Shown: piece after piece, positions 7,534-14,100 of the stretch
Layout of the letters: the number at the start of each line of letters is the position of its first letter
Numbering within the stretch: position 1 is the stretch's first letter
NCBI GenBank assembly: GCA_021827885.1
Contig: JAKAUD010000119.1
Coordinates: 1-15,315, forward strand
Reading direction: 5' to 3'
Length of the DNA: 15,315 bases
From: Thermoplasmata archaeon
Lineage (GTDB): Archaea; Thermoplasmatota; Thermoplasmata; Thermoplasmatales; Thermoplasmataceae
Notes under the pieces: model-generated
Database searches by the model: none
What the model saw: the letters and a program-made list of their open reading frames with translations, nothing else
What the model was told of the DNA's origin: nothing
Made by a program: the position numbers and the translations under genes

Positions 7534-8733
7534 GTGTTTTCAAAAAAAAGACAAAATCGTCATTTCGATGCCAATGTCTGTTTCCTGATGACTGATTTTT
7601 ATATTAAAAGAAATTCGCGGTCGACTGGTGGTGAATATGTTTTCTTAAAGCTCGCAAATTTGCTTAAAAGAGATGGGTATAAAGTATCTATAATGTTTGT
7701 AAGAAATTATTATCATGGACTTATGACAATTTGTAAGGATGATAAGTTAAAAAACTACGTTGAAAAGGAATCAAAGAAGAAATTTATTGAGCGTCTGCAA
7801 ATTAAGATATCACTTACATCCATCGGAGCTCTTCTGATCTTCTGGTTAGAAATGATAGTTAAAAAAATGAGTGGAATTGATGATTTTCAGTTGCTACTGG
7901 GTATCAAGAGGATTTTTGTGCTTTCAGAATCCATACCGAAATTTTCTGGTAATGTTTTGATCGCTAGCTGGTGGGGTTTATCGTTTCTTCTTGACTATAT
8001 GCAGGTTGGTGATGAACATACTAAGAAGTATTACATGATTTTTCACTCAGAAGATGACAAAACATTTTCTGGAGACCTTAGCAACCTTGCTTTGAATTCT
8101 TATTCATTAAAGTTAAGAAAACTGTGTAATACAAATGATATCTTAAAGCGATTTCGAGAGGAAAATGTGAAAAAATTCCCTTTAGGCATTGATCACGATA
8201 TTTTCAAAGTTACTGTTCCAATCGAAAATAGAAGAAACCACATTATTTTCCAATATAGGGAAGATGAACACAAAGGAATGGCATACCTCTTTGGATCCTT
8301 ACGAACTTTAAAACAGCTAATTCCGGATTTACGTGTCATAGCCTATGGGAAAAAAAGAGGTGCTGGTATGCCAGATTTTGTTAATTTTACAACTTCTCCT
8401 AGTAATCTTGAACTTGCTAAGATGACAAATTCTGCCATGATCTTTATACTTCCATCTTTAATAGAGGGGTTTTCCTTGAGTACGCTTGAGTCAATGGCCT
8501 GTGGTGCCGTACCTGTTGTCACAGATTGTGGAGGAGTAACAGACTACGTAGAGAGTGGAATAAATGGTATTATTGTCCCAAAAGGGGATGCTGAGGCAAT
8601 TTCTCAGGCTGTTTTAGAATTGCTGCAAAATATAGACCTCAGATTGCAACTGGCGGAATCTGCTATTAAAAGAAGCAAGTTGTATAGCTACACTAATATG
8701 TATACCTCTTTCAAGGAAAGTGTTGGATTATAG
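7534..8733 (+). CDS. GT4 family glycosyltransferase (distant from the other three)
   Basis: A 399-residue GT-B enzyme. NVCFLMTDFY (14-23) is the first strand and STGGEYVFLKLANLLKRDG (30-48) the conserved glycine loop and helix of the acceptor domain. The donor domain starts near 236 (HIIFQYREDEHKGM), where HKG (246-248) supplies the donor-phosphate contact. EX7E is E311 and E319 in EGFSLSTLE, followed by SMACGAVPVVTDCGG and GINGIIVP, which is more typical of bacterial-type GT4 enzymes than the other GT4 genes here. A hydrophobic stretch at about 94-109 could anchor it to the membrane. The start is uncertain: GTG 7534 is the only in-frame choice, but ATG 7527 in another frame runs into an A8 tract at 7542-7549, and loss of one A would join it to this gene. 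A T8 run at about 8777-8784 may act as terminator. The sugar is unknown. Confidence 0.88.
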   Translation: MFSKKRQNRHFDANVCFLMTDFYIKRNSRSTGGEYVFLKLANLLKRDGYKVSIMFVRNYYHGLMTICKDDKLKNYVEKESKKKFIERLQIKISLTSIGALLIFWLEMIVKKMSGIDDFQLLLGIKRIFVLSESIPKFSGNVLIASWWGLSFLLDYMQVGDEHTKKYYMIFHSEDDKTFSGDLSNLALNSYSLKLRKLCNTNDILKRFREENVKKFPLGIDHDIFKVTVPIENRRNHIIFQYREDEHKGMAYLFGSLRTLKQLIPDLRVIAYGKKRGAGMPDFVNFTTSPSNLELAKMTNSAMIFILPSLIEGFSLSTLESMACGAVPVVTDCGGVTDYVESGINGIIVPKGDAEAISQAVLELLQNIDLRLQLAESAIKRSKLYSYTNMYTSFKESVGL

Positions 8734-8741
8734 CGAGGGAC

Positions 8742-9005
8742 ATACGTAATTGATTATATTTAGATTGAACCTCTTTTTTTTCTGAAATGGTTTGATACCA
8801 TTTTCCTCATATTTCTGAAGCTTTAAGGTATGGTTGATCCCAGCAAATCATTCTTTGTCTAGTTCCGGCATTCCTCTGCGGGATTGAGTTTTGGATAACA
8901 CCTTGGAAATCTTACCAACATGATTGTTTTCCAGTTCTTCTTCGAAAACCACTCAACTTCACCATCCCTGACCTCCCTGTAATCTAATATAGGTGTTTCA
9001 AGCAT
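8742..9005 (-). pseudogene. IS630-type transposase remnant (C-terminal tail)
   Basis: On the minus strand, RFPRCYPKLNPAEECRN is readable just before a TAG at 8859-8861. This is the hallmark end of IS630-type DDE transposases (P-x-LNP-x-E-x), with the last catalytic Glu. After the TAG the same frame gives TKNDLLGSTIP. After a frameshift, EEMRKMVSNHFRKKR-like and then RFNLNIINYVC follow, matching the usual YFRTKRF-type tail of the family. The stretch upstream to an ATG at 9005 is open but not recognisable. At least one stop and two frameshifts are present and the N-terminal two thirds are absent, so this is a dead relic. It lies between the GT4 gene and the IS3-type element. Confidence 0.6.
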
Positions 9006-9056
9006 CTTCGGACAAATGCTAAATTAATATGATCCACGTTATTCCATGCCTTATGA

Positions 9057-9347
9057 ATGGCAGAAAACAGGAAATACACGCCTGTGGAGAAACTGAAAAT
9101 AGCCCTTGAGGGTATGAGCGAGAGCGTATCAGTGGCGGATCTGTGCAGGAAATATGATCCCAAGCCTGCAAGGTTCTATTACTGGAAGGATCAGCCCCTG
9201 AACAGTCCACCTGACATATTTGAGAACCGCGGCTGGAAAGCCGATGAGGATCGCATCAGGGCCGAGAAGGATAATGAGATTGCAAGGCTCAAGGCAACCA
9301 TTGCTGAAGTTGCGCAGGAGGACCTAGGTGTCAAAAAGCCCTGGTGA
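9057..9347 (+). CDS. IS3-family transposase OrfA
   Basis: A 96-residue protein with an N-terminal helix-turn-helix: RKYTPVEKLKIALEGMSES (5-23) and SVADLCRKYDPKPARFYYWK (24-43) match the Tnp_1 domain that binds the element ends. A helical tail (residues 62-85, DEDRIRAEKDNEIARLKATI...) looks like the leucine-zipper-type segment used for multimerisation. The frame ends at TGA 9345-9347. At its end, AAAAAG (9333-9338) is followed in the -1 frame by ALVKLAEKGKDMKSL, the natural continuation into orfB. The gene is itself intact. It may produce a DNA-binding protein that is inactive as a transposase because orfB is wrecked. Confidence 0.8.
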   Translation: MAENRKYTPVEKLKIALEGMSESVSVADLCRKYDPKPARFYYWKDQPLNSPPDIFENRGWKADEDRIRAEKDNEIARLKATIAEVAQEDLGVKKPW

Positions 9348-10210
9348 AGCTTGCAGAGAAGGGAAAGGATATGAAATCGCTCTTCTATTATATTCATACA
9401 ACCGTGAGGAATGCCACTGAAAGATTTGGATATTCCATTTTATCCGCCCTAAGAGTGCTAGTAACATCCAGTTCCTAGCACTACTCACAGCTTTCATTCT
9501 CACCCATGCTAGATGGACGATTCAACCCTCTGGCCATAAGAAATGACGATGAATGGATCGTCACAGGCTTCAAGCACCAGCACCAACGGCGTCCTTCAGG
9601 GAGATCGCATACACCCTAATAGACGGGAACCTTCCATACCTCTCCCCTTCCACAGTGTAAAGGATACAGAATATGCACGATCTCATAACGCCTTGGAAGC
9701 ATTCAGTGTGGGAATCCACTCGCCCGGAGCGTTCAAGGGCGCCGTAAGAAAGAAGGCAGACGGACATCATGTACGTGAAGATACAGGGAAGGTTCTTCTA
9801 CCTCATCATTTTCATAGATGAATATTCCAGGTACATTGTGCACCATTGGCTGCTGACGGCAATGGACGCAGGTTCAGTGTCACCGTAGGTGAAGGCGGCA
9901 AAAAACAAGCTCAGGAGGGATTCCATTACAGAATCTATTATACGGTTAGATAACGGATCATCTTTCATTGCCATGGAATTCAAGCTTGTACTGAAGGATA
10001 ATCACCTGACTCAGAACCCTATTATGGCATACGGCGGAACAGAATGGCATTGTTGAGAGGGCAAACAAGACAATGAGGGAATCCCTGGTAGAGGTGATAC
10101 TGACCGACTATAAGCAGGCCAGACATGAGATATCCAGAATTGTTGAATGTTACAAAAGTAAAAGGAGGCACTCGTCGCTGAACTATCTCACACCTATGCA
10201 GATATCATGA
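9333..10210 (+). pseudogene. IS3-family transposase OrfB, multiple stops and frameshifts
   Basis: The IS3 integrase core can be followed across three frames. First piece: ALVKLAEKGKDMKSLFYYI to a TAG at 9476-9478. Second piece, after a frameshift: REIAYTLIDGNLPYLSPSTV, TAA at 9658-9660, then HDLITPWKHSVWESTRPERS, TAA at 9745-9747, then TDIMYVKIQGRFFYLIIFID with the first catalytic Asp, TAG at 9886-9888, then IIRLDNGSSFIAMEF with the second Asp. Third piece, after a frameshift between about 10010 and 10037: EQNGIVERANKTMRESLVEV with the catalytic Glu, then KSKRRHSSLNYLTPMQIS and TGA at 10208-10210. Four in-frame stops and at least two frameshifts leave the DDE triad visible but the gene dead. 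Confidence 0.85.
9454..9482. repeat. 8-base perfect inverted repeat inside the dead orfB
   Basis: AGTGCTAG (9454-9461) and CTAGCACT (9475-9482) are perfect inverted copies separated by 13 bases, in the most degraded part of orfB, next to the TAG at 9476. It could form a small hairpin. It may be a by-product of decay or the scar of a small insertion, and its function is unknown. Confidence 0.4.
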
Positions 10211-10640
10211 AAAAGGTTCTTTTGGCCACGCTTTCATAATTATGTTAGCGTAAGAGCCAGGGACGGCGATCGATGTAATACTTGGCCTGTGAGGCCGTGG
10301 TCTGAATTGGCCGACCCTCGCTCTGACATTATACCCTGAAACAAGGGTGAATAGAAGCATGTCGAGATATCTCCTACTTTGAACTCTCACCAATCATTGG
10401 GAGGTCATTGAAATCTATATATTTGTTTGGATGTGCATAAAAGTAGCGTATACATAACAGATATGAATGAATGTGGAGACATTGGCCAGCAGTATGAGAC
10501 CCCTAACTTTGGGGAATCTTGGGGGAGATTCTCAAGATAAGTAAATTCAGGATCGAGAAGGCAAGAATATTAAGGAGGGGAAGGAATATGATGGAACGTA
10601 AGGGAGGTGAAACGGCAGTGACCGTATCATAATTCTTTTC
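10211..10640. other. No intact gene; probable decayed mobile DNA between two IS remnants
   Basis: About 430 bases, GC-rich like the neighbouring IS elements. There is no open frame I would call a gene. One frame near 10300-10400 ends ...ISPTLNSHQSLGGH before a stop, vaguely like the variable tail of an IS605-type OrfB, but without any catalytic or zinc-finger motif. Near 10530-10620 one frame reads KFRIEKARILRRG, which could be the upstream part of the following IS4-type transposase. The sequence turns AT-rich at about 10425-10445. These readings are tentative. Confidence 0.35.
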
Positions 10641-10642
10641 GC

Positions 10643-11127
10643 AAATTGCCCAGAATTGAGAAAAACAGTACATCAATTGCATCCCCATCCCTGAGATACT
10701 TCGCCTGGAGGATCGAGAACGGAAAGATTAAAACAATATCAAGGAGTGATGCCATATCCGCCGCCGAGAACAGGATGGAAGATTCCTGCTCGTGTATAAT
10801 TGTGACTACACGCCTCTGGAATGCCTTTCCATATATCGCAATCGTGACAGCATTGAGAAAGCATTCCGCATACTGAAAACGGATCTGGACATATTCCTCC
10901 ATGAGGATCAGGAAGGAATCAACAATCAGGGGATGCTGTTCATATTCTTCACATCGCTGATAATAAGAACAGCACTCATGAGGGGAATGGTATCATCAGG
11001 CCTCATGCAAAGGTACTCGCTGGAGAAGTTGCATGTTGTGGAGGATGCCAGCAGCAATATTAGCAAGCTGGAGAGGACAAAAGGAGAAGGACTTCTTGGA
11101 TGCACTGGAAAGGTATCGTGGTGGTAA
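10643..11127 (+). pseudogene. Second IS4-superfamily (IS1634-like) transposase remnant, C-terminal part
   Basis: Two overlapping frames together match the C-terminal third of the transposase at 3292-4789. The first reads LRYFAWRIENGKIKTISRSD and AISAAENRM, corresponding to MKYISYTV...ARNNAIKAAENRM in the other copy. The second, after a 1-base loss in ATGGAAGATTCC (about 10776-10787; ATGGGAAGATTCC would be continuous), reads LLVYNCDYTPLECLSIYRNR and SIEKAFRILK, a match to the Y-(2)-R-(3)-E-(6)-K signature. It ends GKVSWW, where the first copy ends EKISWG. It is clearly diverged from the first copy, so it is a related element and not a recent duplicate. The N-terminal two thirds are missing or unrecognisable. 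It reads rightwards, opposite to the first copy. Confidence 0.75.
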
Positions 11128-11342
11128 AAGCAGGGAGTTCAGGATACAACTCATTTAACTAGATTGCTACTTGCCGATCATGGGACATGCTTTTTTCGCC
11201 CATAGAAAATGTAGTAAAGTAGAATTGTTTCTAAAAACTTTTCAGATAATTAACATTTTACCATGATTAGGAAGAATATATAATAACCTACATAGAAAAA
11301 GATAGACAAGAATACACCTAAAGACTTAAGGGAAAAATAAGG

Positions 11343-11350
11343 TCTAATAT
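11343..11350 (+). promoter_or_regulatory. TATA-like box upstream of the FkbM-type gene
   Basis: TCTAATATC is centred 23 bases upstream of an ATG at 11369 (other frame) and about 33 upstream of the GTG at 11380. A stronger box, ATATATAATAA (about 11276-11286), lies farther upstream and would imply a leader of roughly 60-80 bases. The element used cannot be decided from the sequence. Confidence 0.3.
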
Positions 11351-11379
11351 CAACCGTGAATTTACACGATGATTAAAAA

Positions 11380-12228
11380 GTGGTCAAAATGGATATGGAA
11401 GCTACAAGTTATGTTAAAAACGAGGAAAATTTGCTAAAAGGTTTAAGGTGGGTACTATCAAGTCTAAAGAAGATGCGAAAATTGGAGGAATTCAATTTAG
11501 ACTTTAGATTCTTGTATAAAGAACTAACGGACCCTTCGTTCAGAATGCAGAACTTTCTGAGATATAATTCAATAGGAGGAGAAGTGGCTATCAATAGATA
11601 CGGGCTAAAGTTTTCTAATAGAACTCCAACAAATGCATTACAAGAAATATTTGTAGAAAAAGTTTACAGTTCTTATCCAGAATTCATCCCAAGTAAAAAA
11701 GAGACGGTTGTTGATGTCGGGGCACAGTACGGAGATTACTCAATTTTTCTTGCCAAATATATCGGGGTGAAGAAAGTGTATTCTTTTGAACCTTTAGTTG
11801 AGAATTATAATATTTTTAAAGAAAATATAAAGTTAAATAATATTACAAACATAGAACCTTACAATATTGCCCTTGGAGATAAAACAAGTGAGGTGGAAAG
11901 GGGGATTTTGGATAATATGATCACCATTTCAGAAAGCGAAACGAAATCTACCATTAAGATAGAAAAACTCGACAACATTCCCTCCATCCAGGAGGATTTT
12001 TTAAAGATAGATGTTGAAGGTTTTGAAATGGAAGTTTTAAATGGCGCTATTGAAAATATTAAAGCGAATATGCCAAATATCATCATTGAAGTTCATTCGT
12101 ATGCGCTAAAAGCAGAGGTAAAAAAGTTCCTTGGAGATTTAGGATATAAACTTAGACACAAAAACGGCTTCAGACGGGACCCATTAAATGGGATGAACAT
12201 GGCGGAGAACCTTTTTTTCTCTAAGTAA
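11380..12228 (+). CDS. FkbM-family SAM-dependent methyltransferase
   Basis: A 282-residue protein with a Rossmann-type methyltransferase domain from about residue 107. Motif I, binding S-adenosylmethionine, is TVVDVGAQYGDYS (109-121). VYSFEPLVENYNIF (133-146) carries the acidic residue that holds the ribose. FLKIDVEGFEMEVLNGA (207-223) and IIIEVHS (234-240) are the diagnostic FkbM signatures. The first 100 residues are helical and not recognisable. FkbM-type enzymes commonly O-methylate sugars or polyketides. Among glycosyltransferases this one most likely methylates a sugar hydroxyl of the surface glycan; that is inference. Start uncertain: GTG 11380, ATG 11389 and ATG 11395 are in frame, while ATG 11369 in another frame sits better relative to the TATA-like box. 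A hairpin plus T run follows the stop. It is AT-rich like the glycosyltransferases and its upstream neighbour is IS debris. Confidence 0.88.
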   Translation: MVKMDMEATSYVKNEENLLKGLRWVLSSLKKMRKLEEFNLDFRFLYKELTDPSFRMQNFLRYNSIGGEVAINRYGLKFSNRTPTNALQEIFVEKVYSSYPEFIPSKKETVVDVGAQYGDYSIFLAKYIGVKKVYSFEPLVENYNIFKENIKLNNITNIEPYNIALGDKTSEVERGILDNMITISESETKSTIKIEKLDNIPSIQEDFLKIDVEGFEMEVLNGAIENIKANMPNIIIEVHSYALKAEVKKFLGDLGYKLRHKNGFRRDPLNGMNMAENLFFSK

Positions 12229-12256
12229 AAGGATTTGAAGCATCCTTATCTTTTTT
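12229..12256 (+). terminator. Hairpin and T-run terminator of the methyltransferase gene
   Basis: Immediately after the TAA at 12226-12228, AAGGAT (12229-12234) pairs with ATCCTT (12242-12247) across a 7-base loop, followed by ATCTTTTTT. The stem is short, but the T run and position make termination likely. Confidence 0.5.
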
Positions 12257-12275
12257 CATCCATTTTAATTTTATT

Positions 12276-12458
12276 GTGCAAAGGAAACAAGCTTTTTCGG
12301 GATCATTGATTTGGGCCATCACAGGGCTGGAATGCCATCATAAAACTATGAGGATTGGCATGAAGACTGAAAATATCCATGACGTTAAAGAGCTCATGCA
12401 CAAAATTATGCATCTGAAGGAGACAACACGCAGCGCTGCATTTGAAAGGTTTCTATAG
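12276..12458 (+). CDS. Orphan 60-codon open frame, unrecognised, possibly a 3' gene remnant
   Basis: The frame encodes 60 residues from a non-ATG start (GTG, 12276) to a TAG at 12456-12458, just before the convergent GT4 stop at 12461. The C-terminal half, IHDVKELMHKIMHLKETTRS, looks like a charged amphipathic helix, whereas the N-terminal half does not look like a protein start. I do not recognise it. It is somewhat GC-richer than its AT-rich neighbours, so it may be the 3' end of a transposase or another imported gene whose 5' part was lost. Confidence 0.25.
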   Translation: MQRKQAFSGSLIWAITGLECHHKTMRIGMKTENIHDVKELMHKIMHLKETTRSAAFERFL

Positions 12459-12460
12459 AT

Positions 12461-13549
12461 TTAAGAGTTTAAAACTTTTAAATAAAACTCATTAATAATC
12501 GAAGAGAAATTTGGTAAGCGATGTTTCTCAACAGCTTTTTGGCTATTTGTTATAAACTTATTATTCACTGTTAAAGCTTCTTTTATGGCATTTACTAATT
12601 CAGTAAGATTATTTGGATCAGCGAAAAAACCCATTCCAGAAGAAACTTCTCTAAATAGATCAGTATCACTTAACACCACCGGAATGCCCGATGCCATTGC
12701 CTCTATTACAGGGATACCAAAACCCTCTTTAAGGCTAGGAAATAGTAAGACATCGGAAGCAGCATATAGATCATTAAGAACATTAGGTGGGACGTTATTG
12801 AAAGAGTAGCCAGTTCCAATAGATGGTCCGACACGAACTAGAATAAAATCGTCCTGAAGTGTTTCTGCAACTTTTTTTACCATAGCCAGATTTTTTCTTT
12901 TTTCGTTTGTCGATACTGATATAATTATCTTCTTATTCAAGGGAAGACCTATTCTTCTCCTAAGGTCCTCTTTGTTCGGTAATGGTTTGAAATCATAAAA
13001 AAAAGGATGAGGCACAACCTTTACTTCTCCAAAAAATCCCTTATCTATGAGAACAGATTTCATATAATTGGTAAATACCATACCATAATCCGCTTTCATG
13101 TACTTTTTATCGTTCCGCTGTCTCATTTTTGCGTAGGCGTGCGTCACGTTATTTTCTGGATAGTCTTCATACACAAAGTCATGAAAAGTTACTATAGTTC
13201 TCCCATTATGTTTAATAGGGGGACAAGAACTTGTTAAATAATGTATCACGTGCTGATTGCTACTTCTATATAATGCCTTCCTAAGATGACTGAACGCGTA
13301 ATTTGGGAAATGTGCTCCAATAAACCATGAAGGATAAAATAATCCTCTTAGCTGCAAATACCTTTCATCGCACTGACACCCAAATTTAGTTGCTTTTCCA
13401 AGATTAAAGCACACGAGCTTTGTGAGGCTTGCTGCTACTTCATTAATAATTTTACAAAAATTACCTACTGAACCATACCCACAAGCATCTGTTATCTGTA
13501 TAATTTTTCCAGTATCTTCAATGGGGACGGCTCTGCTCTCCCTTAACAT
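12461..13549 (-). CDS. GT4 family glycosyltransferase
   Basis: A 362-residue GT-B enzyme, the third member of the subgroup with 629-1669 and 5898-6950. The N-terminal half begins KIIQITDACGYGSVGNF (15-31) with the glycine loop, and has HVIHYLTSSCPPI (100-112) and TIVTFHDFVYEDYPENN (118-134), a typical acceptor domain. It is richer in cysteine than its paralogues (C23, C32, C47, C58, C60, C109). The donor domain starts near 207 (KIIISVST) with EKRKN (216-220). EX7E is E275 and E283 in EGFGIPVIE, after SDVLLFPSL and before AMASGIPVVLSD. The donor half is strongly similar to the paralogues and the acceptor half is not. Specificity is unknown. The start at ATG 13549 gives a complete first strand; upstream TATA-like boxes are ambiguous. 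It is convergent with the orphan frame to its left, and on its right it abuts the truncated dolichyl-phosphate-type gene at a base-composition break. Confidence 0.9.
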   Translation of the reverse strand: MLRESRAVPIEDTGKIIQITDACGYGSVGNFCKIINEVAASLTKLVCFNLGKATKFGCQCDERYLQLRGLFYPSWFIGAHFPNYAFSHLRKALYRSSNQHVIHYLTSSCPPIKHNGRTIVTFHDFVYEDYPENNVTHAYAKMRQRNDKKYMKADYGMVFTNYMKSVLIDKGFFGEVKVVPHPFFYDFKPLPNKEDLRRRIGLPLNKKIIISVSTNEKRKNLAMVKKVAETLQDDFILVRVGPSIGTGYSFNNVPPNVLNDLYAASDVLLFPSLKEGFGIPVIEAMASGIPVVLSDTDLFREVSSGMGFFADPNNLTELVNAIKEALTVNNKFITNSQKAVEKHRLPNFSSIINEFYLKVLNS

Positions 13550-13677
13550 GTTGCGACAATAGCCATAAGAAGTTATTAATTCTTAACATCGCAACGAAAG
13601 ATCATGTATATCTAAGTCAAGCATAAATCAATAGAGTTACCGCGCCTCATATATGTAGCCTTGTCTCAACCCAGAAT

Positions 13678-14100
13678 TACGATGCAATAGTGTTCGACAG
13701 GTACTCGTTTCTCGGCAACAGAATACCGCTTGCGAGAAGGGTTGCCAGCCGGGGATTCAACGTCCTGGTGAAGGCAATGCTCGGCATCCGTGTCAATGAT
13801 ACCCAGTGCGGATACAAGATCATGAAGACTGAATACGCTAGAAAGGCGTTCAGGAAGATATCCATAACCAACACATTCTTTGACGTGGCGCTGATATTCT
13901 ACCTGAAGAAGATCGGTGCGAGGATTATGGAGATTCCCGTGGGATACAACCACGACGGAGATAGTAAATTTAACGTCTTTTCTGAAATCATAGGGCAGGG
14001 TTCATCACTGCTTGCGTTCCGTATCAGGAATTCCCGCTTTTACAGATACGTTCCCAGGCGGCTTGTCGACCTCTATTACAGGAAATTCAGGTGGATCTAG
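13678..14100 (+). pseudogene. Truncated dolichyl/polyprenyl-phosphate sugar transferase-like GT2, N-terminus missing
   Basis: Recognisable homology begins at YDAIVFDRYS (13678) and runs to a TAG at 14098-14100. RRVASRGFNVLVKAMLG, then VNDTQCGYKIM, FFDVALIFYLKKIGARIMEI and PVGYNHDGDSKF follow the C-terminal part of DPM/DPG-synthase-type GT2 enzymes, in particular R-x-x-S-R-x-F-N, the DTQCGYK motif and the (V)P-V block. The first 90 or so residues, including the DxD site, are absent. The frame runs upstream only to a stop at 13624-13626, with no ATG and no GT2-like sequence. The intact enzyme would move a sugar from GDP-mannose or UDP-glucose onto a polyprenyl phosphate. A GTG at 13690 could start a 136-residue protein without catalytic function. 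It converges with the epimerase gene, overlapping it by 14 bases, and shares its high GC, so it belongs to the older right-hand locus. Confidence 0.8.

Larger units (their letters stand above)
9057..10210 (+). mobile_element. IS3-family insertion sequence, degenerate
   Basis: An orfA/orfB pair in the IS3 layout: a small helix-turn-helix protein followed by a DDE integrase-core gene in the shifted frame. Terminal repeats and target duplications could not be recognised, so the coordinates are those of the coding part. The element is GC-richer than the flanking glycosyltransferase genes. orfB is heavily damaged, so the element cannot move by itself. Confidence 0.75.

Noticed and set aside
10205..10393. 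Minus-strand 62-codon frame behind the IS3-type element
   Set aside because: No protein-like features. It lies in decayed mobile DNA.
10290..10410. Possible IS605 OrfB (TnpB) tail reading ISPTLNSHQSLGGH
   Set aside because: Only a low-complexity tail resemblance, with two stops nearby and no RuvC-like or zinc-finger motif.
11128..11379. TGGG...CCCA stem with a T-rich loop near 11190-11205, considered as terminator or small RNA
   Set aside because: The stem is only four pairs and the T run lies in the loop. It is more likely part of the IS end region.
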